A DNA stretch of 64,000 bases from Spirosoma sp. SC4-14 (GTDB lineage Bacteria > Bacteroidota > Bacteroidia > Cytophagales > Spirosomataceae). The position numbers were made by a program, and so were the translations under genes. Location: contig NZ_CP147518.1 in NCBI RefSeq assembly GCF_037201965.1, forward strand, positions 2,776,001 through 2,840,000, read 5' to 3'. This document shows, one piece after another, positions 26,125 through 34,697 of the stretch. How positions within the stretch are numbered: the stretch's first letter is position 1; every line of letters begins with the position of its first letter. The notes under the pieces are model-generated. The model saw only the letters and a list, made by a program, of their open reading frames with translations, made no database searches and was not told the origin of the DNA.

Positions 26125-28467
26125 TTACTTTATGCTCAGTGGAGCTTTTTTGTACTTAGCCGTACGGGCATCCTCAATAACGCCTTTCCAGTTCAGCCCA
26201 TAGCCAAAATCGTAGGCATTTCCGGCCGAATCGACGTAGGGTTTCATGTCGCGGGGCACATCTTCGGCCTGCGCTTCCACGGTTTGCATATTGGCAGGCA
26301 TTTGCATCGGTAACAAGGCCGATGGTTCGCTGGCTCCGGTCAGAATATCCATCAGCGCCTGATCCTGAACGCCAAAATGAGCCAGTAAGGCATTCGTCTG
26401 TTTTTCAAACTCACCCACAACAGTTGGGTTCGAAACCAGCAGCGATACAATTACAGGCTTTCCCTTCATTTTGGCATACGTATCGGTTACCATGCCCAGG
26501 TCGGTACTGTTGATGGTTTTGGCCGTTTTGCCGTTGTAGGTCCGGTTCGTGAATTTTTCGAGCGGGTCGCCACCGGCAATACTTGGGTTGCGGGTATTGT
26601 GAGCCGTATAGTCGCCGTATTGAAGGCTGACGGGAACGTAACCTGTTCCGTCCGCTTTGGCATCATCACTGCTATAACCACCCCCCGAATTGGGGCTTTG
26701 GATGAACACCAGCGCATAGTCGGCCTCGTTGGGGTTATCGGTCACCGTGAAATATTTTTTCACGATGTTCAGATTTACCGGATATTCCAGTTTTTCGGGT
26801 GTTTCCATACCAAGGAAGTTGCGTCCGGCAGGTGTAAAACGCTTGGGAATGTAAACGGTTTTTCCTTTCGTCAAGGGCAACGTTTTGGCGTTGTTTTTCA
26901 GCATTACCACCGACTGTAGCTGCGCCTGATAGCCAGCTTGCATGAAATCGGATTTCCCGACGATAGTGCGCGAAACCGTTGGGTCCAGATACGGATTTTC
27001 GAACAAGCCAACCTGAAAAATATTGGTCAGCAACCGAACCGCCGATTGTTCGAACCGGGCACGCATAGCCGCTTCTCCTTTTTCTTTAACGCCCATTTTG
27101 TAGGCCTCAATTACCGGACCAGCATCGTTGTTGCCGCCAAACTGATCGGCTCCGGCCATCAGGATTTTGTAATGGCGTTCGGGCACCGTTAACGTTTCGA
27201 CACCCCACGATTTGCCAGTCAGAAAAACATCGACAGCCGTTTCGTCGGCCGTAATGAGCCAGTCGGTGCAAACCACGCCATCGTATTTGTATTTTCCACG
27301 AAGTAGGTCGCCGATAATGTATTTGTTATAGCTGTTGCCGACGTTTTCGCCGTATTTCTTATCCTGATTGAACGAAATCGTATAGTAAGGCATCACGGCA
27401 GCCGCTTTGCTCGTTTTTCCGGCCAGTTTAAAAGCACCGTTGATGAAGGGTAGAAAATGCGATTCGAAGTTGCTGCCGGGATAAACCGCATATTTGCCAT
27501 AGCCGTAGTGCGCATCGCGCCCACCTTCGCCCGAGCCGCCACCCGGCCAGTGTTTCACCATGGCATTGACGCTGTTGTAGCCCCAGCCACCCGTGATTTC
27601 CTTCGCACCGGTCGAAGTTTGAAAACCATCGATGTAGGCACGGGCCATGTCGGTTGCCAGTTTCGGGTCTTCGCCAAATGTACCGCTAACCCGATTCCAG
27701 CGCGGATCAGTAGCCAGGTCGACCTGCGGTGATAAGGCCGTTGCAATACCTAATGCCCGGTATTCGGTAGCGGCAATATGGCCATATTTATTGACTAGCT
27801 CAGGATTGAACGTTGCCGCCAGCCCCAGCGAACCCGGCCACATCGAGATAGAACCACCGGCTCCGGCGTTGTATTCGGCATCGGCGCGGGTACCATGCCG
27901 GGGATCAGAGCTACTATTGATCGGAATACCCATACCAAGTCCCTCTACCAGTGCCTGCGCATTATTGTTCCATTGAGCGGCTGCTTCAGGGCTTTGGACC
28001 GACGTGATCAACACATGCCGCAGGTTATCGTTGGTCAGAAATTCGCGTTGCTGATCTGACAGGTCCGACACATTGGCACCGCTTTGGGCAAATACTTTTC
28101 CGCCATAGGTTCCGGCAAACGGTCCGCCAGCCGCTGCAGGAATGGGCTGGTGACGGCTATAGAGCATCAATCCGGCAATTTGTTCGACCGATAATTTGGC
28201 TGCCAGATCTTTGGCACGGGCAGATACCGGTAGCCGCCAGTCTTCGTAAGGATCGAGTTTGTTGTTTTTGTTGAGGTCTTTAAAGGCGAAGCCGTTCACG
28301 GTCAGTATCTTCACGCCCGATGCCGGGGAGTAGCCAAGCGTCTGCCCACCTTTGTTGGTTACTTTGGTCCAACTACCGGTTTTGGTTTCAGTCCAGTTTT
28401 GCCCTACGGTGGTTGAGGCCGAAAAGAGCATGAGCAGGCCACTAATAGTAAGGGTATGGTTCATCAT
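26125..28467 (-). CDS. Glycoside hydrolase family 3 (beta-glucosidase/xylosidase-type)
   Basis: A secreted 780-aa enzyme. A signal peptide (MMNHTLTISGLLMLFSASTTVGQ) is followed by a dockerin-like calcium-loop stretch (FKDLNKNNKLDPYEDW) at about 57-72. The GH3 TIM-barrel domain has MWPGSLGLAATF, ALSPQVDLATDPRW and KHWPGGGSGEGG. The probable nucleophile is D402 in YDGVVCTDW. The C-terminal alpha/beta sandwich spans about 520-760 (QSVVMLKN, DYALVFIQSPN, DFGYGLNW). The fibronectin-III end domain seems missing, so this is a short GH3. Substrate linkage is not evident. Start 28467; the gap to the divergent dioxygenase gene is AT-rich. Confidence 0.92.
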   Translation of the reverse strand: MMNHTLTISGLLMLFSASTTVGQNWTETKTGSWTKVTNKGGQTLGYSPASGVKILTVNGFAFKDLNKNNKLDPYEDWRLPVSARAKDLAAKLSVEQIAGLMLYSRHQPIPAAAGGPFAGTYGGKVFAQSGANVSDLSDQQREFLTNDNLRHVLITSVQSPEAAAQWNNNAQALVEGLGMGIPINSSSDPRHGTRADAEYNAGAGGSISMWPGSLGLAATFNPELVNKYGHIAATEYRALGIATALSPQVDLATDPRWNRVSGTFGEDPKLATDMARAYIDGFQTSTGAKEITGGWGYNSVNAMVKHWPGGGSGEGGRDAHYGYGKYAVYPGSNFESHFLPFINGAFKLAGKTSKAAAVMPYYTISFNQDKKYGENVGNSYNKYIIGDLLRGKYKYDGVVCTDWLITADETAVDVFLTGKSWGVETLTVPERHYKILMAGADQFGGNNDAGPVIEAYKMGVKEKGEAAMRARFEQSAVRLLTNIFQVGLFENPYLDPTVSRTIVGKSDFMQAGYQAQLQSVVMLKNNAKTLPLTKGKTVYIPKRFTPAGRNFLGMETPEKLEYPVNLNIVKKYFTVTDNPNEADYALVFIQSPNSGGGYSSDDAKADGTGYVPVSLQYGDYTAHNTRNPSIAGGDPLEKFTNRTYNGKTAKTINSTDLGMVTDTYAKMKGKPVIVSLLVSNPTVVGEFEKQTNALLAHFGVQDQALMDILTGASEPSALLPMQMPANMQTVEAQAEDVPRDMKPYVDSAGNAYDFGYGLNWKGVIEDARTAKYKKAPLSIK

Positions 28468-28752
28468 AGGTTAGAGTGGTATTGGGTAAGTCCGAATTCT
28501 TACGGATTATGTTACAATGTGTAAGAAATACGGAATGAGTGCTCAAAATAATTACTTTTTGTCGAGACTGGATGCAATACCGTAGGGTTAATGCAAAAAA
28601 ACTTCGTTCGGCTATAGCGGTTATAGCTATTTGGCCAGAATGAACTAAATAATGGATTTTTGTGTGTATATACATATAATGTAGTGGTTTGTATTTGCGG
28701 GTAACTTAGCCATTCGGTACGAACACACAGAAACTAGCTTGTATCTTAACCG
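28468..28752. promoter_or_regulatory. AT-rich divergent promoter region
   Basis: This 285-nt region between the GH3 gene and the LigB-type gene should hold both promoters. It is AT-rich and contains the short palindrome TGTATATACA near 28664-28673. No complete -33/-7 pair was convincing on either strand. Confidence 0.3.
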
Positions 28753-29634
28753 ATGAAGCGGAAAGACTTTTTAACAGCCATGATAGGTGCAACAACATTA
28801 ACGGGTTTTAAGCAGTTTACGGACGAACTTGCTGAGCAAGGCCCTGAAATGCCCGTTCTGTTTGTGGGTCACGGATCGCCCATGAACGGTATTGAAAATA
28901 ACGAGTTTAGCCAGTACTGGAGACAACTGGCTCAGGAAATTCCGGTTCCTAAGGCAGTTCTGGTTGTGTCGGCACACTGGCTGAGTCGTGGAACGCACAT
29001 CACCGCAATGGATTTTCCGAAAACGATCCACGATTTTGGGGGCTTTCCCAAAGCATTGTTCGATGTGCAATATCCGGCACCTGGCAGTCCAACTCTGGCC
29101 AAAGAAACCGCCGGACTGATTCATTCGACGGTTGTTGGACTCGATCATGACTGGGGGCTCGATCATGGCACGTGGAGCGTGGTTCGGCAAATGTATCCTA
29201 ACGCCAATATCCCGGTGCTGCAACTAAGTATCGACTATACGAAGGATGCTCAGTATCATTATGAGCTGGCAAAAGAACTGGCAACGCTTCGCCGGAAGGG
29301 GGTGCTGATTTTGGGGAGTGGCAATATGGTGCATAATCTGCGCATGCTGGCGTTACCCAAATCGGGCGATTTTAACGAAGCCTATGGGCACGATTGGGCA
29401 ATTCATATGAATGATACGTTCAAGAAACTAATTATAAATGGCACTCACGACGATTTAATTCATTATGAGCGGTTAGGGCAGGAGGCTCGCCTGGCTATCC
29501 CGACGCCCGATCATTATCTGCCGCTGTTGTACACGCTGGCGCTTCAGGGCAAGCGCGACACGGTTTCATTTTTCAATGACAAAGCCGTGGCTGGATCGCT
29601 GACGATGACATCGGTCAGGATTGCAAATACCTGA
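28753..29634 (+). CDS. ygiD: LigB-type aromatic ring-opening dioxygenase, 4,5-DOPA extradiol type
   Basis: A 293-aa class III extradiol dioxygenase of the YgiD/DODA family, which binds a non-haem divalent metal. Expected ligand residues are in VGHGSPMNGIE (His near 38), VVSAHWLSRG (His near 76) and LDHDWGLDHGTWSV (His near 135). LILGSGNMVHNLRM supplies a further conserved His. An extra ~30-residue N-terminus starts MKRKDFLTAMIGATTLTGF, a Tat-like KRKDFL signal with an imperfect twin Arg, so the enzyme may be exported, unlike E. coli YgiD. The natural substrate is unknown. Confidence 0.85.
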   Translation: MKRKDFLTAMIGATTLTGFKQFTDELAEQGPEMPVLFVGHGSPMNGIENNEFSQYWRQLAQEIPVPKAVLVVSAHWLSRGTHITAMDFPKTIHDFGGFPKALFDVQYPAPGSPTLAKETAGLIHSTVVGLDHDWGLDHGTWSVVRQMYPNANIPVLQLSIDYTKDAQYHYELAKELATLRRKGVLILGSGNMVHNLRMLALPKSGDFNEAYGHDWAIHMNDTFKKLIINGTHDDLIHYERLGQEARLAIPTPDHYLPLLYTLALQGKRDTVSFFNDKAVAGSLTMTSVRIANT

Positions 29635-29660
29635 TTATACAGTTTACTTTACCAGTCATG

Positions 29661-29694
29661 CACAAGGCTCAGAGGTCGACCTCTGAGCCTTGTG
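29661..29694 (+). terminator. Perfect 34-bp palindrome after the dioxygenase gene
   Basis: CACAAGGCTCAGAGGTC followed by its exact complement; no unpaired loop base is required by sequence. It lies 27 nt after the stop codon of the LigB-type gene, so a terminator role is likely although no T-tract follows (TGTTAG). Confidence 0.65.
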
Positions 29695-29971
29695 TGTTAG
29701 TGAGGAAATAGGATTTTAGTTAGATGTAACATTGCCTCGGCTTAGCTGTTTCAGAGTAAAATGAAATTATCTTCATCTTAAAATATCATTAAAATTTTAT
29801 TAATTATACGGGGTACTAATCGTACATAAGATAAGCTGCGGAAAGAATTTTTATTGATAAGTTATTGGTAATTAATGGTTTGTGTATTAATTATTTTTTA
29901 TGATCTGTAAATTAATTATTGGATTAATACTATAGTGAGTATTTGCTTAAGATTGTTCGTTTACACAAAAC

Positions 29972-30001
29972 TTGTTTAAACAAATGTTGGTTATACATTT
30001 G
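29972..30001 (+). promoter_or_regulatory. Promoter and MarR operator candidate for the efflux operon
   Basis: TTG (29972-29974), 19 nt, then TACATTTG (29994-30001) is a textbook Bacteroidota promoter. The -33 element is embedded in the perfect 12-bp palindrome TTGTTTAAACAA (29972-29983). That is a good place for MarR to block sigma contact, so autorepression of marR-tolC-emrA-emrB is proposed. The marR ATG (30019) follows 18 nt after the -7 element. Confidence 0.72.
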
Positions 30002-30018
30002 TCCTTTGATTGGAAACT

Positions 30019-30444
30019 ATGGAATACCGTAACGACTATCATCGCTTAATTCTTAATCTGCACCAGACGGATGGCTACATTTTCAATCATTTTCAGCAGA
30101 AGATGGCCCCGTTCGATTTATCGGTGCAGCAGTATAAAGCGCTTCGCCTGCTTGCCGAGGTCTTTCCCAAAAGTTTGACCGCAGGGGAGTTAAAAGAAAA
30201 AATGACCGATATGAACTCCGACATGACCCGGTTGATCGATCGGTTGGTTGCCAAGAACCTGGTCGTGCGCGAAGTAGACCCTACAAATCGTCGTCGGGTA
30301 AACTTACGGCTTACCAACGAATCGGCTGGGTTTGTAGAGCGCGTGGCTTTAGAATTTAAAGATTTTGAGTCCATCATCAGTCATTTGACCGAGGAGGAAG
30401 TACAGACGATGAATACACTACTTGATAAAATTAGACAACGTTAA
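30019..30444 (+). CDS. MarR-family transcriptional regulator
   Basis: A 141-aa winged-helix regulator that begins at ATG 30019 (MEYRNDYHRLILNLH). The winged helix is visible in LTAGELKEKMTDMNSDMTRLIDRLVAKNLVVREVDPTNRRRVNLRLT, with the wing at DPTNRRRV. MarR proteins are dimers that leave DNA when bound by phenolic or toxic ligands. It is the first gene of an operon with tolC-, emrA- and emrB-like genes, and its stop codon is 1 nt from the next start. A 12-bp palindrome over its own promoter is the likely operator. Confidence 0.92.
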   Translation: MEYRNDYHRLILNLHQTDGYIFNHFQQKMAPFDLSVQQYKALRLLAEVFPKSLTAGELKEKMTDMNSDMTRLIDRLVAKNLVVREVDPTNRRRVNLRLTNESAGFVERVALEFKDFESIISHLTEEEVQTMNTLLDKIRQR

Positions 30445-30445
30445 C

Positions 30446-31777
30446 ATGAGGAAGTACCTATTGCTGGTTAGTTCATGGCTGACAGGACTAAGCCTGGCGG
30501 TTGCTCAATCAGCACCAACCGTGATGCCGCTCGACAAGGCAATTCAACTGGCCTTGCAGAATAATAAAGGAATAAAGCTGGCCGATTCGCGTATTCAGGC
30601 CGCCGAAGCTCATGTGCAGGAAGCTAAAGACCGTAGCCTTCCGCAGGCCAATGCGTCGCTGTCGTATGCGCGCTATAGCCTGACGGGGCCGTTTTCGCTG
30701 GGCGCTGGTAGCGATGGTAAATCGGCCTTAACGATACCGGCAGGTGCCTTTAATGCCACAATGGGTGGCGTCACCATTAGTAAGGAAGTTTTTGGTGGAT
30801 TTGCCGAAAAATCGGCTGAACATTCGGCCGAGTTACTGGCAAAAGCCAGCCATCTGGATGCGCAGCGCAACCGCTCCGAACTGGTGTATACCGTAACCGA
30901 CGCTTACTACAACATTGTCAAACTAGCGCGGTCGGTTGGTGTTATCGAGCAGAATATCAAACAGTTTGAAGAAAAAGAGCGCGAAGCGAACAACCTTCAG
31001 AAAGAAGGAATTGTGACGGCCAACGAAGTGCTGAAAATTCAATTACAGAAAAACAATTTGCAGCTAAGCCGTCTTCAGGTTGAGAAAGCTCGTCAAACCG
31101 CGCTCTATAACTTCAATTTGCTGGTTGGCTTGCCCGACGATCAACAAATTGCTGTTGATACGCTGCTAACCAATCCGACCGCTACGGCCGAATCACTGAG
31201 TTCGTTTCTGGCGCGGGCGGTTCAGACTCGTCCCGAAGTTCAGGCCAATGCTTTGCGCGTGCAGTCGGCCCAGGAAATGCTGCGAAACACTAAAAGCAGT
31301 ATGTATCCTCATCTGGGCGTATCGGTCGGTTATAACTACATCAACCCAACAGCGAAAGTAATTCCGGAAGCGGCCACATTTATCAGTGCCTGGAACGTTG
31401 GCGCGGGGCTGACCTATAACATTGGTTCGCTCTATAACCTGAAAGGCAAACTGCATAGTGCTCAGAATGCCATTGATCAGGTTAATCTGCAAAGCCAGCA
31501 ACAAACCGATCAGATTCGCAGCGAAGTCGTTACGGCTTATAACAACTATCAACTGGCTCTGGAACAACAGAACGTAATCCGTACGGCCTTAGGGCAGGCT
31601 CAGGAAAACTACCGTTTGACCGAATCGCGATTTCGGAATGGTCTGGTTGGCTCAACGGATTTGCTCGAAGCCGACAGTTTTCTGCTCCAGGCCCAACTCA
31701 ACGTCATTAATGCAACCGTAGATGCACAACTGGCCTACCAGCGCCTGCTGAAAGCTACGGGGACAAATCTCAACTAA
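30446..31777 (+). CDS. TolC-family outer-membrane efflux protein
   Basis: A 443-aa outer-membrane channel of a tripartite pump. ATG 30446 starts a signal peptide (MRKYLLLVSSWLTGLSLAVAQ). Two OEP repeats can be seen: LDKAIQLALQNNKGIKLADSRIQAAEA near the N-terminus and RPEVQANALRVQSAQEMLRNTKSSMYPHLGVSVGYNY in the second half. The long alpha-helical hairpins are rich in Gln, Ala and Glu. It follows marR by 1 nt and precedes the membrane fusion protein gene by 20 nt, fixing its role in the same pump. Confidence 0.93.
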   Translation: MRKYLLLVSSWLTGLSLAVAQSAPTVMPLDKAIQLALQNNKGIKLADSRIQAAEAHVQEAKDRSLPQANASLSYARYSLTGPFSLGAGSDGKSALTIPAGAFNATMGGVTISKEVFGGFAEKSAEHSAELLAKASHLDAQRNRSELVYTVTDAYYNIVKLARSVGVIEQNIKQFEEKEREANNLQKEGIVTANEVLKIQLQKNNLQLSRLQVEKARQTALYNFNLLVGLPDDQQIAVDTLLTNPTATAESLSSFLARAVQTRPEVQANALRVQSAQEMLRNTKSSMYPHLGVSVGYNYINPTAKVIPEAATFISAWNVGAGLTYNIGSLYNLKGKLHSAQNAIDQVNLQSQQQTDQIRSEVVTAYNNYQLALEQQNVIRTALGQAQENYRLTESRFRNGLVGSTDLLEADSFLLQAQLNVINATVDAQLAYQRLLKATGTNLN

Positions 31778-31797
31778 TCTTGTTTCGAACAACAATC

Positions 31798-32907
31798 ATG
31801 GATAAGAAAACTTTATTTCGTGTAGGGGGTGTCGTAATACTGGCCATTGCCCTCTTTTTTGGGTATAGCGAGTTTCGCTACCTACAACGTCATGAAACAA
31901 CCGACGATGCTCAGATTGACGGCGATGTTAATCCCGTAATTCCAAAGGCAAGTGGCTACGTAAAAGAGATTCGTTTTAAAGATAATCAGTCAGTAAAAGA
32001 AGGGGATACATTGCTTGTGCTCGACGATTCTGATTATCGGATACGGGTCGATCAGGCTGAAGCGGCTCTGCAAAGTGCAATGGCGGCTGCTGGTGTGTCG
32101 CGGTCGCAGGTAAATGTGGCTTCGGCAACGGTACAAAGCTCACAGGCAAGTGTGCAAACCGCTCGCGATCAGGTAGCTACGGCCCAGGCTAATGTAGCGG
32201 CTGCTCAGGCACGGGCTCGTAAAGCCAATCAGGATTTTGAACGGTATAGCCGATTGCTGGCCGAAAAAACCGTTCCCCAACAGCAGTTCGATGTTGTGCA
32301 GGCCGAGCGCGATGCGGCCCAGGCTCAGTTGCAGGCGGCTCAGGCTCAACTCCAAACGGCTCAGTCGCAGGTGGCGGCTGCTGGTACACAAACATCGGTG
32401 ACCAGTTCGCAGCGTCGGGCAACAGAAGGTCAGATTTCGGTAGCGCAGGCGGCAATCAAGCAACGTCAGGCCGATCTGGATATGGCCAAATTACAGCTTT
32501 CATACACCATCGTTCGGGCTCCGGCTTCGGGTATTGTATCGAAACGGTCGGTGCAGATTGGCCAGTTAGTGCAGGCCGGCCAGGCCGTTTGTTCGGTGGT
32601 TGGTCATTCCGATTTGTGGGTAACGGCCAACTTCAAGGAAACGCAATTGCACCAAATGCAACCCGGCCAGAAAGTTGATATCGATGTCGATGCTTTTGGT
32701 GGTGAAAAACTCACCGGAACCGTCGGTTCATTTGCGGGGGCAACGGGCGCTAAATTTTCGTTGCTTCCTCCCGACAATGCTACGGGTAACTATGTGAAAG
32801 TTGTTCAGCGGGTGCCGGTTCGGATCGATATTGACAAAAACAATCCACTCTATGCCAAAATACGCCCCGGTATGAGCGTAACGGTAGCCGTGGATTTGCA
32901 GAAATAA
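31798..32907 (+). CDS. emrA: EmrA/HlyD-type membrane fusion protein
   Basis: A 369-aa periplasmic adaptor. ATG 31798 opens MDKKTLFRVGGVVILAIALFFGY, one N-terminal membrane anchor (about 5-23). A split biotinyl-lipoyl domain follows (TTDDAQIDGDVNPVIPKASGYV and YTIVRAPASGIVSKRSVQIGQ), interrupted by a long Gln/Ala-rich coiled-coil hairpin (about 90-225). The beta-barrel part contains VGHSDLWVTANFKETQL. It links the TolC-like channel to the EmrB-type transporter. Its stop is followed by a heptamer repeat before emrB. Confidence 0.92.
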   Translation: MDKKTLFRVGGVVILAIALFFGYSEFRYLQRHETTDDAQIDGDVNPVIPKASGYVKEIRFKDNQSVKEGDTLLVLDDSDYRIRVDQAEAALQSAMAAAGVSRSQVNVASATVQSSQASVQTARDQVATAQANVAAAQARARKANQDFERYSRLLAEKTVPQQQFDVVQAERDAAQAQLQAAQAQLQTAQSQVAAAGTQTSVTSSQRRATEGQISVAQAAIKQRQADLDMAKLQLSYTIVRAPASGIVSKRSVQIGQLVQAGQAVCSVVGHSDLWVTANFKETQLHQMQPGQKVDIDVDAFGGEKLTGTVGSFAGATGAKFSLLPPDNATGNYVKVVQRVPVRIDIDKNNPLYAKIRPGMSVTVAVDLQK

Positions 32908-32910
32908 AAA

Positions 32911-32996
32911 TAGGTTATGGTTTACGGTTTATGGTTGCGCTGCACGAGAAGGGTGTGTGCTAATAGGCGAAGCAACCGTAAACCATAAACCATAAA
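32911..32996. repeat. Heptamer-built inverted repeat (GGTTTAY family), copy C, inside the efflux operon
   Basis: The array starts 3 nt after the emrA stop and fills the emrA-emrB gap. Its left arm has GGTTTAC/GGTTTAT heptamers, including one extra TATGGTT unit, then the core GGTTGCGCTGC. Its right arm is GCGAAGCAACC followed by GTAAACC/ATAAACC words. The loop GTGTGCTAATAGG matches copy A at 12221. It is the only copy inside a clear co-directional operon and could reduce emrB read-through or stabilise the upstream mRNA. Confidence 0.85.
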
Positions 32997-33012
32997 TGAA
33001 AAACCTTGAACC

Positions 33013-34569
33013 ATGAAATTAGGCTTTGATAAGTGGATTGTCATCCTGACGGTTACTACAGCGGCTCTGCTCCAAACCATCGATACGTCCATCGTTAACG
33101 TGACGCTCAACCAGATGATGGGAAACCTGGGCGCATCGCTGGGCGATATTAGCTGGGTTGTAACGGGCTATGCGGCTGCCAGTGCCGTCATGATTACAAT
33201 GTCGGGCTGGTTGAGTGCCAAGCTGGGCCGTCGAAATTATTTTGCCGCGTCGATTGTGCTGTTTACGATTGCTTCGATATTCTGCGGCTTGTCGACCAAC
33301 GTATGGGAGCTGGTATTTTTCCGGGTCGTTCAGGGAATTGGTGGGGGTGGTTTGCTGACAACGGCGCAGTCGATTCTGATTCAAACTTTTCCGAAAGAAG
33401 ACCTGGGTATTGCTAACGCGATCTTCGGGATGGGCGTAATCATTGGCCCGTCGATTGGTCCTACGCTGGGTGGTTATATTACCGATAACCTGTCGTGGAA
33501 CTGGGTATTCTACATCAACATCCCGTTTGGCATTCTGGCGACTGTGATGACGTTTGCCTATATCAAAGAACCAGATGAGAAAATAGTGGCTGGGAAGATG
33601 GACTGGCTGGCGCTGATCTTACTGACAATGGGTATCGGCGGGTTGCAGATCATTCTGGAAAAAGGCGAAGAAAAAGACTGGTTCGATTCGAGCTTTATTG
33701 TCGGCATGTCGATTGCTGCGGTTGTTGGTTTGATTGGCTTTATCTGGCGCGAACTGGCCGTTAAAATGCCTATTCTCGATCTGAGCTTACTACGCCGTCG
33801 GCGATTTGCAGTCGGTACGTTGTTTAACTTTATTCTGGGCTTTGGTCTGTTTGCCTCCGTATTTATTATTCCTGTCTTTTGTCAGACGATTCTGGGCTTT
33901 ACGGCTAGTCAGACTGGCTGGCTGCTGATGCCGGGTTCGCTCATGACGGGGGTTATGATGCCGATCATTGGCGGCATGATGAGTAAGAATAAAATTTCGC
34001 CGATCTGGTATTCGGCCATCGGATTTCTGCTCTTCTTCGGGTTCTGTTTCGACCTGTCGAACATTAGCCTCGATGCAGGCCCGGACTATTTCTTCTGGCC
34101 GCTGATTATTCGGGGTATTGGCATGGGCATGATCTTTATTCCGTTAACGACCATTACCCTGGCCGACCTCGAAAATGTAGAAATCCCGCAGGGATCGGCC
34201 CTGTCGAATATGATTCGGCAACTGGGCGGTACGTTCGGAACGGCCATCATGACGACTTATATTTCGACGCGCACCGTGTTTCATGCGTCGCGGTTGTCGG
34301 ACAATATTTCGATCTATAACCCTCTGTCGGCCGAGCGGATTCGGCAGTTTACGAATCTGTTTCTGTCTAAGGGGGATGCCTTGATGACCGCAACCGGCAA
34401 AGCATACGGCCTTATTCAGGGAACGGTAATGAAGCAGGCGCTGGTGATGACCTATGCCGATGCGTTTTTGATTATCGGTGCGTTTTTTCTGGTCTGCGTG
34501 CCGATGTTATTATTGTTTATTGGTAAGAAAATACAGGCTCCTGCACATACCGAAATGGTGATGGAGTAA
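33013..34569 (+). CDS. emrB: DHA2-family (EmrB/QacA) multidrug transporter, MFS
   Basis: A 518-aa inner-membrane proton antiporter with 14 predicted helices. Family motifs include LLQTIDTSIVNVTLNQM (motif D1) in helix 1, SGWLSAKLGRRNYF (motif A) and IGPSIGPTLGGYITDNLSWNWVFYINIPFG (motif C and the following loop). It forms a tripartite pump with the EmrA- and TolC-like proteins just upstream and is presumably induced through the MarR regulator. Substrate range is unknown. A strong terminator follows at 34610. Confidence 0.95.
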   Translation: MKLGFDKWIVILTVTTAALLQTIDTSIVNVTLNQMMGNLGASLGDISWVVTGYAAASAVMITMSGWLSAKLGRRNYFAASIVLFTIASIFCGLSTNVWELVFFRVVQGIGGGGLLTTAQSILIQTFPKEDLGIANAIFGMGVIIGPSIGPTLGGYITDNLSWNWVFYINIPFGILATVMTFAYIKEPDEKIVAGKMDWLALILLTMGIGGLQIILEKGEEKDWFDSSFIVGMSIAAVVGLIGFIWRELAVKMPILDLSLLRRRRFAVGTLFNFILGFGLFASVFIIPVFCQTILGFTASQTGWLLMPGSLMTGVMMPIIGGMMSKNKISPIWYSAIGFLLFFGFCFDLSNISLDAGPDYFFWPLIIRGIGMGMIFIPLTTITLADLENVEIPQGSALSNMIRQLGGTFGTAIMTTYISTRTVFHASRLSDNISIYNPLSAERIRQFTNLFLSKGDALMTATGKAYGLIQGTVMKQALVMTYADAFLIIGAFFLVCVPMLLLFIGKKIQAPAHTEMVME

Positions 34570-34609
34570 GTGAGATGTTGTGTTTTTTGTTCTGTTTATT
34601 TGGTTTCGG

Positions 34610-34639
34610 ACAACGGACGGCCTGCTGGCCGTCCGTTGT
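34610..34639 (+). terminator. Rho-independent terminator of the efflux operon
   Basis: ACAACGGACGGCC (34610-34622) pairs perfectly with GGCCGTCCGTTGT (34627-34639) over a TGCT loop and is followed by seven T residues. It is a classic intrinsic terminator 40 nt after the emrB stop. Confidence 0.93.
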
Positions 34640-34697
34640 TTTTTTGTGAAGCTTTGGAAAAAAGCCCATGATCGTTTACGAGCCAGGTGTATGAGGC

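Larger units (their letters stand above)
29635..30018. other. 384-nt intergenic region: terminator palindrome, AT-rich stretch, marR promoter
   Basis: It holds, in order, a perfect 34-bp palindrome (29661-29694), a very AT-rich stretch (about 29750-29960) without a credible reading frame, and a promoter/operator block (29972-30001) for the efflux operon. No RNA gene is evident. Confidence 0.6.

Noticed and set aside
29750..29960. AT-rich stretch as a possible replication origin or transferred DNA
   Set aside because: No DnaA-box cluster, parS-like site or mobile-element gene accompanies it; promoter-proximal AT-richness is common here.
12224..32992. Two reverse-strand frames (12224-12415 and 32922-33110) whose products share a GLRLLRLLAH stretch, first taken for paralogous small proteins
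   Set aside because: The similarity is only the translation of the GGTTTAY repeat, and each frame runs on into or against real genes.
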